From the NCBI RefSeq assembly GCF_001548035.1, contig NZ_AP014723.1, forward strand, positions 2,356,001 to 2,420,000: DNA of 64,000 nucleotides, read 5' to 3'. The first letter of the stretch is position 1, and each line of letters begins with the position of its first letter. A program made the translations under genes and the position numbers. The notes beneath the pieces are model-generated. The model searched no databases. It was given only the letters and a program-made list of their open reading frames with translations, and was not told where the DNA came from. This stretch comes from Sulfurospirillum sp. UCH001 (GTDB taxonomy: Bacteria > Campylobacterota > Campylobacteria > Campylobacterales > Sulfurospirillaceae). Positions 8,573 to 17,468 of the stretch are shown here, piece after piece.

Positions 8573-8842
8573 TTACGCTATTGTAGAACTTTTAGCACTC
8601 TTCTTGTTCTTTTTCTTTGAAGCTAAAGTCTCTTTAGAAGACTTTGAAGGTGCTTTTTTAGCTGCAGTTTTTGTAGATGATTTGACGTTTTTATGAGCGG
8701 TTTTACTTGCTTTTGATTTTACATCTCTTTCACTATGCTTTTTTTTAGTTTGCGTTGTGTCACTTGAAACACTGCTTTGCGCAAACACGCCTGAAGTAAG
8801 CAGCGCTACGCCTGCTAGAACGATTAAGAAACGTTTGAACAT
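8573..8842 (-). CDS. Small secreted Lys/Ser-rich protein
   Basis: This is an 89-residue protein with a signal peptide (FKRFLIVLAGVALLTSGVFAQ) and a mature part that is almost entirely Lys, Ser, Thr and Ala (repeated KKK, SSK and KSS clusters). The start at 8842 is chosen because it follows AAGGAGA at good spacing; the longer frame to 8872 adds a non-signal leader. The basic composition suggests binding to polyanions (DNA, LPS or cell wall), but no family is recognised. A strong terminator follows. Confidence 0.65.
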   Translation of the reverse strand: MFKRFLIVLAGVALLTSGVFAQSSVSSDTTQTKKKHSERDVKSKASKTAHKNVKSSTKTAAKKAPSKSSKETLASKKKNKKSAKSSTIA

Positions 8843-9097
8843 CTCTTCTCCTTGATCAAAATAGAAGCGCATTGTACTGTTAAGTATCTAAAATGTTTCT
8901 AACATTTTTAATTCATCGCATTTAAGGGAGTTTTAGAGTAAAGTTTTCTTCTTCTATTGCCGATATACGCGTTTCTAAAAGCAAAAAACTGTACACGATA
9001 CGTTTTTATATGAAAGAGTTTTTTTGAAGAGCGCTTTTCATAAAAAGTGAACACTTTTTGCTTGTAGTTTTGAGAAGAATTTTTAAAAGGAATGAAT

Positions 9098-9454
9098 ATG
9101 CATTTTTTAGTTGTTGATGATAGCTCAACGATGCGCAGAATTTTGTGTAACACTTTAGGTACTATCGGATATAGTGCGACTGAGGCAGAAGATGGACTTG
9201 ATGCGCTTAAAAAAATCAAAGATCAAAAATTTGATGCCATCATGACAGACTGGAATATGCCTAAAATGAACGGATTGGAACTTGTAAGAAACATCCGAGC
9301 CATGGAAGAGTATAAACATATTCCTATCATCATGGTAACCACAGAAGGTGGTAAACGTGAAGTCATTACAGCCATCAAAGAAGGTGTCAATAACTATATC
9401 GTAAAGCCTTTCACAGCTTATGTTCTTCGTGAAAAGCTTAAAGACATTATCTAA
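9098..9454 (+). CDS. cheY: CheY-like single-domain response regulator
   Basis: This is a 118-residue receiver domain. It shows the acidic pair (VVDDSS), the phospho-acceptor Asp in MTDWNMPKMNGLEL, the switch Thr in VTTEGG and the invariant Lys in IVKPF, which are the CheY pattern. The ATG at 9098 is preferred over 9092 because AAGG sits at proper spacing only for 9098. CheY proteins carry the phosphate signal from CheA to the flagellar switch. No other che gene is adjacent. This may be the chemotaxis CheY or a paralogue. Confidence 0.85.
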   Translation: MHFLVVDDSSTMRRILCNTLGTIGYSATEAEDGLDALKKIKDQKFDAIMTDWNMPKMNGLELVRNIRAMEEYKHIPIIMVTTEGGKREVITAIKEGVNNYIVKPFTAYVLREKLKDII

Positions 9455-10731
9455 CGTGGAGAGTTTTTCTCCACCTCTTTTGGCCTAAAATGAATCGTAA
9501 AGTAGTTTTGTCCTTCTGCATGTAAATAACTGAGTTCAAACCCATGTTTTGCAACAATTGCATTGGCGATGTAAAGCCCAAGCCCCAAACCACTGCTTGC
9601 TCCTTCCATAGCTCTATTAAAAGCCCGTGAAAAATCAAGTCGCTCTTTAGGAATTTTTTCTCCATAACTACACACGCTAATACTATCTGCGCACAAATCT
9701 ACCTCAACCCTTTCAGTTGTATGTTTGAGTGCATTATCCAGTAAATTCTTAATAGCTGTGGCAAAAAGCTCAAAATCAACATTGACTAATGGTGCCAGCT
9801 CTTGTGGTTGAATGTGAATACGTTTCGTATCGCTTACAAGGAGTAAATCCATCGCATGATCCAAAACATCGACCAAGCGGTACTCTTTAGCCTCTAAAAC
9901 CCATTCATTTGAACTCAGTTTCTCTACTTTTATCATCTCACCAAGCAGTGTCTCGAGACGTTCAAATATACGCTCTAGTTGTGTTTGTTGTTTTACATTT
10001 TCAAGAGAATTTGAGAGAATTTTACCTTTCATAATAGGCGTTTTAAGTTCATGCAAAATGTTACGTAAAAAAAGTGTACGTGCCTCTTTAAGTAGATGGA
10101 TTTTCTCCATAGCAAGATTGAATTCTGATGCAATCTCACCCAGTTCATCTTCACTCTCCACACCAATAGCTTGAAATTTTTTCGTATCACCAAAAGTATG
10201 AATCGCTCGTTTAAGATGGCGAAGTCGTAAAAGCTTTCGCAAAACAATCCAAAAAAATAAAAACAAAAGTGTATTAATCACTCCTCCTAAAATCCACAAA
10301 CGATAGGGAGAAAATTCTTCAATATTTTCAAGAATAGGTGGTTCGTGCATCCTTTTCATGGGTACTGGAGGAGGAAATTCTTCATTGAACCCCAACGATG
10401 GTGGTGGCGGTGGAGGATCTCTGTGAACAAAATAAAGCTTTTTCTCATACATGACCATATCAGAAAATGGATCTTCTAAAAGCTTCTCCCCTTCTGTGAG
10501 TAACGTATGTTTATCTTTCGTACTAATACGAACACCCAATTTTGATAGTGTTGCCTCTTTCTCAGCATCATTATGAAATGCTACTTTCATAGCCATCATA
10601 AAGCGTTGAAACGTAAAGAATTGTAAATCACTAATTTGTCTTTTATACTCGATAACAAGGGCAATATTGATAACAACCAATGTCAAAGCAAAGAAGCTTG
10701 AAATTAACGTAACAATGGAGATTTTACGCAT
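9451..10731 (-). CDS. ArsS-type sensor histidine kinase
   Basis: This is a 426-residue membrane kinase. TM1 is near residues 5-27; a ~110-residue periplasmic domain contains two proline runs (PPPPPPSLGF and PPPVP); TM2 is followed by a HAMP-like linker. The H box reads FLRNILHELKTPIMKGK, the N box KNLLDNALKH and the G box GLGLGLYIA. The start at 10731 is preferred over 10791 because it begins at the first TM and overlaps the regulator gene by 8 bases. It forms a two-component system with the gene at 10724-11395. ArsS relatives in Helicobacter and Campylobacter sense acid or metabolites; the stimulus here is unknown. Confidence 0.9.
   Translation of the reverse strand: MRKISIVTLISSFFALTLVVINIALVIEYKRQISDLQFFTFQRFMMAMKVAFHNDAEKEATLSKLGVRISTKDKHTLLTEGEKLLEDPFSDMVMYEKKLYFVHRDPPPPPPSLGFNEEFPPPVPMKRMHEPPILENIEEFSPYRLWILGGVINTLLFLFFWIVLRKLLRLRHLKRAIHTFGDTKKFQAIGVESEDELGEIASEFNLAMEKIHLLKEARTLFLRNILHELKTPIMKGKILSNSLENVKQQTQLERIFERLETLLGEMIKVEKLSSNEWVLEAKEYRLVDVLDHAMDLLLVSDTKRIHIQPQELAPLVNVDFELFATAIKNLLDNALKHTTERVEVDLCADSISVCSYGEKIPKERLDFSRAFNRAMEGASSGLGLGLYIANAIVAKHGFELSYLHAEGQNYFTIHFRPKEVEKNSPR
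9456..9474 (+). terminator. cheY terminator
   Basis: A stem GTGGAGA / TCTCCAC with a short T-rich loop is followed by CTCTTTT, just after the cheY stop. It overlaps the 3' end of the convergent kinase gene. Confidence 0.6.
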
Positions 10732-11395
10732 TAACAAATTTATATCCCACCCCTCGAACAGAGAGAATAAAACGAGGTTTTTTGGGATCATCCCCTATTT
10801 TCTGGCGGATACGTCCCATAATAACATCAATACTTTTAAGGCTACTTTCGTATTTTATAGAGCCAATATTGAGTAAAAGTTCTTCCCTAGAAATGACAAA
10901 GCCTTCTTTTTTAAGCATATAGGAGACGATGTCATACTCTGCCATCGTGAGCTTTACTTCCTGCTTACCTCGTGTGATGACATGTCTCTCTTCATCATTT
11001 TTAAACGTTTGATACACAGGTTCATTAAAAGTTGCGCCTCTTCTTAAAATGGCGCGAAGTCTGTATGCTAACTCTCTTGGGTCATACGGTTTTGGAAGAA
11101 AATCATCTGCTCCACGTTCAAACCCCATCACTTTATCACCCATATCGGAACGTGCGGAAGAGATAATAATTGGAAGAGTGGGAATGGACTCATGAACAAT
11201 GCGGCAAATTTCTAAACCATCAATTTGTGGTAATGAGAGATCTAAAACTAGTGCATCAAAACTTTCACGTTGAAGCGCAGTTAAGCCCTCTAAAGGCGTA
11301 AACGCCAATATGGTTTCAATCTCCTCTTTTGCAAGAGAGTCTTGAAGCAATTGTGCGAGTTCAACGTCATCTTCGATCATTAAAATTTTAATCAT
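10724..11395 (-). CDS. OmpR-family response regulator (ArsR-type partner)
   Basis: This is a 223-residue regulator. The receiver domain (1-120) has the acidic pair IEDD, Asp52-region LVLDLSLPQIDGL and LPKPYDPREL. The C-terminal winged helix (130-223) has LTMAEYDIVSYMLKKEG and VIMGRIRQKIGDDP..LSVRGVGYKF. It is the first gene of the pair with the kinase (8-base overlap). It binds DNA as a phosphorylated dimer to control transcription; target genes cannot be named from this window, although the EF-hand gene just upstream in the same orientation is a candidate. Confidence 0.9.
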   Translation of the reverse strand: MIKILMIEDDVELAQLLQDSLAKEEIETILAFTPLEGLTALQRESFDALVLDLSLPQIDGLEICRIVHESIPTLPIIISSARSDMGDKVMGFERGADDFLPKPYDPRELAYRLRAILRRGATFNEPVYQTFKNDEERHVITRGKQEVKLTMAEYDIVSYMLKKEGFVISREELLLNIGSIKYESSLKSIDVIMGRIRQKIGDDPKKPRFILSVRGVGYKFVNA

Positions 11396-11438
11396 GATTG
11401 ATTATAGCGAAGGTAAAGTAAATGAAAAGTAACACGAA

Positions 11439-11462
11439 ACCACGCTTTGCTTAGAGCGTGGT
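11439..11462 (-). terminator. Terminator of the EF-hand gene
   Basis: A stem ACCACGCT / AGCGTGGT with an 8-base loop lies just past the stop of the minus-strand EF-hand gene, followed on that strand by a T-containing run. Confidence 0.6.
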
Positions 11463-11469
11463 CTGAGGC

Positions 11470-12396
11470 TTACGCACTAAAGCTAACAGAAGAGCCTATA
11501 GATGTATTTTGTGTTGCGTAATTCGAGATAATTTGCGCTAAAAGCGCTTTCATCAACGAATCATTACTGCTTGCAGTTTCAGTGTTTGCAACACCCATAC
11601 TATCAGCCCTTGTTGACTCTTTATACGCTTGTGCTTCCGCAGAAGTCACTTTACCATCACTGTTCGTATCGGCTGCATCAAAATTTTGTGACAATGATTC
11701 AAAGAGTGAAGCAAGATTGCTATCGGTTGATGAAACATCACTCGCCATTGCGGTAAGTTCATCTTGGGTATAGCCCGTATCTTCTTGCATAGAAGATGAC
11801 GGTGGCGGAGGAGGTGGGGGCATACTTCCTGACGCCGCAACATTACTTGCATCTGTTCCATCAGTTGTTTCTTGAGATGAACGCTGATACGCCATAGCTT
11901 CAGCAGAAGTCACTTTACCATCACCATTGGCATCTGCAGCGTCAAAATTTTCAGCCACTGAAGAGAGTAATGAAGCCAAATTGCTATCGGTAGATGAAAC
12001 TTCTTTCGCCATAGCGGTAAGTTCATCTTGCGTATAACCATTGTCTTCTTGACCATGAGATGATGAAGAGGATGGCGGCGGAGGTGGGGGCATACTTCCT
12101 GACGCCATTGTTGACTGTGCTGATAACATAGATGTCAATTCATCTATGCTAATACTTCCGTCTTTATTACTATCCAGTGATGAAAAAGCATCGTTAACCG
12201 CGCTTGTATCACCGTTGGCTAGCTCTAAAGCGGCACTGCTAAACTCAGTACTATCAACCGAACCACTCGAATCGCTATCCAAAGAAGTAAGCAACGCTTC
12301 TGCGAATTTTGAACTTAACGAGCTGGTACTGTTGGTACTGCTGCCATACGTCGCGCCCATAGACGTTCCGTAAAGAGAATTTGAACTTAAAGTCAT
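11470..12396 (-). CDS. EF-hand calcium-binding protein with duplicated module
   Basis: This is a 308-residue protein with four EF-hand loops: DSDSSGSVDSTEF, DSNKDGSISIDEL, DANGDGKVTSAEA and DTNSDGKVTSAEA. The last two lie in two near-identical ~89-residue repeats (about 267 bp apart), each starting with a poly-Pro run (MPPPPPP) and then GYTQDELTAMA. The start at 12396 has a near-perfect ribosome-binding site (AGGAGGAG) and is preferred over 12525, which would add a hydrophobic leader without one. With this start there is no Sec signal, so the protein is cytoplasmic or leaves by a type I-like route. The function is unknown. It lies upstream of the ArsRS-type genes in the same direction, with its own terminator. 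Confidence 0.8.
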   Translation of the reverse strand: MTLSSNSLYGTSMGATYGSSTNSTSSLSSKFAEALLTSLDSDSSGSVDSTEFSSAALELANGDTSAVNDAFSSLDSNKDGSISIDELTSMLSAQSTMASGSMPPPPPPSSSSSHGQEDNGYTQDELTAMAKEVSSTDSNLASLLSSVAENFDAADANGDGKVTSAEAMAYQRSSQETTDGTDASNVAASGSMPPPPPPPSSSMQEDTGYTQDELTAMASDVSSTDSNLASLFESLSQNFDAADTNSDGKVTSAEAQAYKESTRADSMGVANTETASSNDSLMKALLAQIISNYATQNTSIGSSVSFSA

Positions 12397-12603
12397 TTTC
12401 TCCTCCTTTGTTTGGCTTGGGGATTTCCCAATAGCAATGCTAACGCTAAAGCAGTAAACAATGGGTAACAGTATGAAAGATCGTAACAACGGCGATAAAT
12501 CAAAAAAATTGATCATTTGCTTCAAAAATTTTTAATTTTTAGGAGAGTAGAATGATTTTGCCTTAAAACAATACTTTATCTTGCCTTCAAGAGGGGTCAT
12601 AAC

Positions 12604-14250
12604 ATGTACCTTTTTCTCAAACGCTTGTTTTCTTTCTTGATTGCCGTTATTCCCACATTCGCGCTGGCTGATATTAACGATCAAATCAATGCCGCACACT
12701 TGCTCATCTACCAAGGCAAATATGCCCAAGCCGAAACAACCTATACACAACTTATGACACCAGCATCAGAAGAATTTATCTCCGGTACCGTGTTGGTCGA
12801 TATGCTACATTTTTATCGAGGAACAGTTCGATTGATTCTACACAAAAATCAAGCGGCTCAAGAAGATATCGAAGCGGCTTTGCATCCTCAAAGTAGTATG
12901 ATGTATGATGACGCCGGATATATGCTTCGTGCCAGACTCCGCTTAATGCAAGGCGACACAAAAGGTGCTTTCGAAGACTATGACACCTTGATGAAAACCA
13001 CGCAACAAGGTATTGCAAACGGTTATCGAGTCGCAATGGCTTTAGCGCAACGCGGTTGGGCACACATCCTTTTAGAAGAACAAGAGGCGGCAAAAAAAGA
13101 TTTTCTCGCCGCTATTTCGGCCGAGACGACAATGCTCGGCATGGAGTTAAACTCTCTTCAAAAGCCGTTCTGGCAAGCTGTTGTACAGGAGATCATTCCT
13201 CTTGTCGGCACGCACAATGATACGTTAATCATCAAGACGCTCGACGATATTTTAAAGAGACAACAACTGACAACCTACCCTTTTACCGATGATCGAAGCG
13301 TACATGACGAAAAAAATTTTTCAAATGTCATCTTGATGTATGAAGTCTACGGCCCTGCTTTTTTACTACGAGAAAAGATGCAAAAAGAAAAATCACAAAC
13401 ATATCAAGCCAACGTCAGCACCCTCTTTGCTTCCGCACAGCAGTCCCTTTTAAAAGGCGACAAGCTCGGTGCGTTTCATAGTTTTGTGAACGCTTTTCAA
13501 CAATCGGCACCGGAAGATCAAAATGGACGTACAACAGCCGTACAAGGGATGTCAGGTATTATCCGCTCCGGTTTTACGCCACCTACCGCTACGGAAAGTT
13601 CTCGCAAACTCGCGATTAAAGCACAAGTCGTTGCTCAAGAAAAAGCCTATCAAGAAGCGATCGAACTTTATGCTCAAGCTATCAACGAGACACCTTGGGT
13701 TGCCAATTTTTACTACGATCATGCCTTACTCATAGCCGAAGCGGTGCAAAAAAGCGACGATTATAATGCCGCTATCGTTGAGATGAAGCGCTTCATTTTT
13801 CTTTCCACCAATGCGCTTGAAATTCGAGAAGCACAAGATCGAATTTATCAATGGGAAGTCAAACGCGATCGAAGCGCGCAAAAACAAAACGCCGCACCGC
13901 AAGGTCCTCACCTTGCCTCGAGCGCGACGGGAAGTTCTAGCGACTGTTTTATCGCAACGGCCGCATACGGTTCTTTCCTCGAGCCGCACGTCGTCACCTT
14001 AAGACACTTCCGCGATCGTTATTTACTCACAAACGCACCAGGGCAGTGGATCGTGGAGCATTATTATCGTTATTCGCCTCCGATTGCCGATGTGATTCGA
14101 GAACACTCCATTTTACGATTGCTGACACAACTATTGTTAACGCCAATCGTTTTTTGCGTCGAATATCCAATAGCTTTGGCTCTTTTTGTCGTTAGTTTGG
14201 GTCTTTTATGGTGGTTCAAAAAGCGTTCTTGCAAAGTCATTGTCCGATGA
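12604..14250 (+). CDS. Secreted TPR protein with CFI-box C-terminal domain
   Basis: This is a 548-residue protein. A signal peptide (residues 1-21, [14 protein letters not shown]) is followed by TPR-like helices ([59 protein letters not shown]). Near the end is [17 protein letters not shown], the CFI-box motif that marks a C-terminal domain found in many surface proteins, and then a transmembrane helix and a basic tail ([10 protein letters not shown]). It is the first gene of a three-gene coupled operon. Codon use is richer in G+C (GCG, CGC, GTC, ACG) than in genes on either side, which suggests horizontal origin. The CFI box may be a sorting or processing signal, but its enzyme is not known to me. 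Confidence 0.75.
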   Translation: MYLFLKRLFSFLIAVIPTFALADINDQINAAHLLIYQGKYAQAETTYTQLMTPASEEFISGTVLVDMLHFYRGTVRLILHKNQAAQEDIEAALHPQSSMMYDDAGYMLRARLRLMQGDTKGAFEDYDTLMKTTQQGIANGYRVAMALAQRGWAHILLEEQEAAKKDFLAAISAETTMLGMELNSLQKPFWQAVVQEIIPLVGTHNDTLIIKTLDDILKRQQLTTYPFTDDRSVHDEKNFSNVILMYEVYGPAFLLREKMQKEKSQTYQANVSTLFASAQQSLLKGDKLGAFHSFVNAFQQSAPEDQNGRTTAVQGMSGIIRSGFTPPTATESSRKLAIKAQVVAQEKAYQEAIELYAQAINETPWVANFYYDHALLIAEAVQKSDDYNAAIVEMKRFIFLSTNALEIREAQDRIYQWEVKRDRSAQKQNAAPQGPHLASSATGSSSDCFIATAAYGSFLEPHVVTLRHFRDRYLLTNAPGQWIVEHYYRYSPPIADVIREHSILRLLTQLLLTPIVFCVEYPIALALFVVSLGLLWWFKKRSCKVIVR

Positions 14251-15425
14251 AACGCTTCATCTTCTGCTTAAGTCTATGGCTTGCCTCGCAAACACTTGAT
14301 GCGGAAAGCGCTCTACAGCAACTCTACGATGCTGGCGGTTCACCTCCTGAAGTTCCGATGCCGCAGCTCAAAACCCAACCGTATAATAGCGGTAGTTCTT
14401 CGACAGCTCCTTCCCAAACACCTCGAAGTACGTCACCAAAACCTTCTCGCGCACCCAGTCCGGCAGCGACCGTCGGAGCCACGGTCTTTGGAGCCCTTTT
14501 AGAGAGCGTCCTTTTTGATGCCCCATCCAATGAGCCAGATCCCGAAACGTTACGTCAACAAGAAGAACAACAACGACAAGCGCAAGAGGCCGCAAAACGA
14601 CAAGAGCAAGAGGCACAAAAACAGCATCAAAACCTAATGCACTCTTTTAAAAGTGTTCCCGTTGCGACAACGACCACGGAGACAACAACACCCTCTTCTG
14701 GACTTTCATTTAAAACCGCACAAACCTTGAAAGAGACAAAAATCGACACGAGTTCAGACGAAGCGATGAGAGAATCTGCTTCCAGACCTTTTGACGGAGG
14801 CGCTTCGCACACGGCTTTACCGGCGACATGGAAGCCTTATCCGCTCGGAAAGACACCCGTCTCTTTTTCAAAACCGAGCATCTTATGTCAAAATAAAACT
14901 TGTACATGGCCCAAAGTCACACCGCTTAACGCAACGCTTCCTAAAGCAACCGTGCGTCATACGCCAATCAACCTTTCTCAAATAGGCATACCTACAGCAC
15001 CCAATCCCAGTATGCTTCTTAAAACGATTTTAACTTCCAAGGAACAAGATGCGACGCAATTTTACGTTATTCTTAATCGCTTAAGTTATTTGGGCAAAGA
15101 GATTGGCAAAGAACTTGTAACCAGTATTGCCATGAAACTGTTAGAGTCAACGCCTGTGGGAGAAAAAATCGCCTTAATGAAAGAAGTGCACGATCTTGCG
15201 ACCAACGATATGGAAGACGCCAATAAAGTTGCGTTATGGCTCGGGTCGACGCAAATAGACCAACCTCCCGAAATCACCTCATTAGCAGAGGATGCCAAAC
15301 CGTTTTTAATCCGAGGAATCAGCGCTTCGGAATCGTTTGAAAAACTATCGGAATTAATCAGCGATACCAACGATGTTTTTGACATGTCGGCAAAATTTTC
15401 CGATATTATTAAGAATATGCCATGA
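14247..15425 (+). CDS. Secreted Pro/Gln/Thr-rich protein, unknown family
   Basis: This is a 392-residue protein using the ATGA start that overlaps the previous stop (14247-14250); the open frame from 14208 lacks a signal. A signal peptide ([18 protein letters not shown]) is followed by a low-complexity region rich in Pro, Ser and Thr, a Gln/Glu/Ala helix ([17 protein letters not shown], about residues 105-130) and a helical C-terminal half (residues 230-392) without recognised domains. Codon use matches the upstream CFI-box gene. It is probably a periplasmic or surface partner of that protein; no function is assigned. Confidence 0.65.
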   Translation: MKRFIFCLSLWLASQTLDAESALQQLYDAGGSPPEVPMPQLKTQPYNSGSSSTAPSQTPRSTSPKPSRAPSPAATVGATVFGALLESVLFDAPSNEPDPETLRQQEEQQRQAQEAAKRQEQEAQKQHQNLMHSFKSVPVATTTTETTTPSSGLSFKTAQTLKETKIDTSSDEAMRESASRPFDGGASHTALPATWKPYPLGKTPVSFSKPSILCQNKTCTWPKVTPLNATLPKATVRHTPINLSQIGIPTAPNPSMLLKTILTSKEQDATQFYVILNRLSYLGKEIGKELVTSIAMKLLESTPVGEKIALMKEVHDLATNDMEDANKVALWLGSTQIDQPPEITSLAEDAKPFLIRGISASESFEKLSELISDTNDVFDMSAKFSDIIKNMP

Positions 15426-16189
15426 AATATCTCATCATTTCCATTCTTTTTTCATTGCTTTCCTACGCATCGCCGATCGAATTGGCACCGAAATTAACAC
15501 TCAATAGTATGCCAAAAGCACTTGTCGATAAAATTGATTGGTGTCAAAACACCCAACTTCATGTTGATGCGAACGGATTGTGGATTTTGTCCCAAACCAA
15601 TCTATTAAGGCTGGATAAACCGGGAAAAGCCTTGATGGCGCCATTGCACGCCACGTCGTTTAGCCTTACCAAAAGCGGCCATCCTATCGCTATCATCGAC
15701 GATCGCCTAGGACTCATTCGCCACGGTATTTTTCTGCCAGGACCTAAACTTCCCGATACCGGTTATAGCCTTGTGCAAGGGCAAAACGACACATTGTATG
15801 TGTATAATCCACAAAAAATAGCCCCAATCTACCGTTTCGACGGTCAAACGATTCGTTCGATTGCGCAGCCAAACCAACCCGTTTTAGCACTAAGCGCTTT
15901 AGGCGACGGTATCGTCTTTGCGACCAAAGAGGGAATTTTCGCCCTGCAAGAGAACAAACCCTTGGCTCTCGTGATGCCTTTATCCGAGTTTGAACCCATT
16001 ACCTCACTCGCCGTCAATCCTCAAACGGCGGAAATTTTTGTCGGTACGCCCCATACCGTTTACAGCCTTAACGCGAACGTGATGGTTCCTTTGGTGAGTG
16101 GAATTGGAGGAGCGATTGCTTTTTACGACAATCGCCTATGGATCGCCGACGCGTCTTTACGCCAGGTTTATATTGTAACGCCGCAATAG
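15422..16189 (+). CDS. Secreted propeller-like protein, unknown family
   Basis: This is a 255-residue protein whose ATGA start overlaps the previous stop. A signal peptide ([17 protein letters not shown]) precedes repeated short beta segments such as LHVDANGLWILSQTNLLRLD, DGIVFATKEGIFALQENKP, AEIFVGTPHTVYSLNAN and NRLWIADASLRQVYIV, the pattern of a small beta-propeller. The family is not recognised. It ends the coupled operon one base before the convergent nspC stop and shares the G+C-rich codon use of the block. It is likely a binding partner in the same envelope complex. Confidence 0.65.
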   Translation: MKYLIISILFSLLSYASPIELAPKLTLNSMPKALVDKIDWCQNTQLHVDANGLWILSQTNLLRLDKPGKALMAPLHATSFSLTKSGHPIAIIDDRLGLIRHGIFLPGPKLPDTGYSLVQGQNDTLYVYNPQKIAPIYRFDGQTIRSIAQPNQPVLALSALGDGIVFATKEGIFALQENKPLALVMPLSEFEPITSLAVNPQTAEIFVGTPHTVYSLNANVMVPLVSGIGGAIAFYDNRLWIADASLRQVYIVTPQ

Positions 16190-16190
16190 A

Positions 16191-17336
16191 TCAATTGCGT
16201 CTTTGATACTCTTCATAGCCAAAACGGCTGGTGACTTCATAGCGCCCGTCTTTATGTAATACGGCTAAGTCAGGAAGTTTTACGCCATTAAAGGTTGTGT
16301 TTTTTACGATGGTATAGTGAATCATGTCTTCAAAAATGAGTTTATCGCCAATTTTTAGCGGTGCGTCAAAACTATAATCACCCATGATATCACCCGCTAA
16401 ACAGGTAGGTCCGCCTAAACGATAAAGATGTGGTTTTTCACCGATGTCTCCAGCACCTCGTATAGCAGCGCGATAAGGCATCGCAAGGGTATCTGGCATA
16501 TGCGCTTCAGCGGAGATATCTAAGATGGCAATATCCATGCCGTTATGAATAATATCAAGGACACTTGCTACCAGTGGTCCTGTTTGCCAGCCTACTGCTT
16601 CACCTGGTTCTAAATAGACTTTAATGCCATCATATCGTGCTCTAAAATCACTGATAATTTTGATGAGTTTTTCAACATCATAGCCTTCTCGTGTGATATG
16701 ATGCCCTCCTCCAAAATTGACCCATTTCATACGAGGGATGAGATCACCAAAGCGTTTCTCAAAACCTTTTAGCACCTCTTCTAAAGCACTAGCATCTTGT
16801 TCACACAGTGCATGAAAATGAAGCCCTTCAATGCCTTTTAATTTATCGTATTGCATATTTTCTTTCGTAATGCCAAGACGACTGTAAAGCCCGCAAGGAT
16901 TGTAGAGATCAACAGGGCTGGAAGACACTTCAGGATTAAGCCTTAGTCCACAACTTGTTTTTCCTATCGCTTTATCTTTGTATTTTTCCCATTGATTGAA
17001 TGAATTAAAAATCAAATGATCACTAAGTGTAATGACTTCATCAATATCTTCTTCTTTGTATGCAGGAGAATAGGTACATACGGAGCCTTTAAAAAACTCT
17101 TTTGCAAACTTCGCCTCATGAAGTCCACTGCATGTACAGCCACTCAAATATTTATCGACTAATGGAGCAAGCGCTTTAAAAGCAAAGCCTTTCAGTGCTA
17201 ATAAAATAGTTGCGCCTGAGCGTTCACTCACCTCTTTTAATAATTGAAGATTTTGCTCTAAAAGAATCTCTTCACAGACATAAGCAGGGGTTTGAATATC
17301 GTCCAAGACTGTTTCAATACGACTGATTTTTAACAT
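16191..17336 (-). CDS. nspC: Carboxynorspermidine decarboxylase
   Basis: This is a 381-residue PLP enzyme of the alanine-racemase-fold decarboxylases. The PLP Lys lies in ILLALKGFAFKAL (Lys49), with WVNFGGGHHITREGYD and the C-terminal GPTCLAGDIMGDY that carries the active-site Cys. It removes CO2 from carboxynorspermidine or carboxyspermidine, the last step of the polyamine route used by Campylobacterota instead of SpeE. The partner dehydrogenase is encoded at 20861-22075, not adjacent. The ends of this gene and of the acquired operon are 1 base apart. Confidence 0.93.
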   Translation of the reverse strand: MLKISRIETVLDDIQTPAYVCEEILLEQNLQLLKEVSERSGATILLALKGFAFKALAPLVDKYLSGCTCSGLHEAKFAKEFFKGSVCTYSPAYKEEDIDEVITLSDHLIFNSFNQWEKYKDKAIGKTSCGLRLNPEVSSSPVDLYNPCGLYSRLGITKENMQYDKLKGIEGLHFHALCEQDASALEEVLKGFEKRFGDLIPRMKWVNFGGGHHITREGYDVEKLIKIISDFRARYDGIKVYLEPGEAVGWQTGPLVASVLDIIHNGMDIAILDISAEAHMPDTLAMPYRAAIRGAGDIGEKPHLYRLGGPTCLAGDIMGDYSFDAPLKIGDKLIFEDMIHYTIVKNTTFNGVKLPDLAVLHKDGRYEVTSRFGYEEYQRRN

Positions 17337-17468
17337 GTTTTTCTCCCAAAATTACACATGAAATGTAGCATTTTTCCTCTTAATAAACTCAATACCCTAC
17401 GCGGGATAAAGTTTTGTACTAAAATTACGATATATTATGAGGAAATTAACAAAAAGTGAGGAAAATAT

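Noticed and set aside
11632-12107. Direct repeats as a CRISPR or VNTR-like locus
   Set aside because: The repeats are long, in frame, and encode duplicated EF-hand modules.
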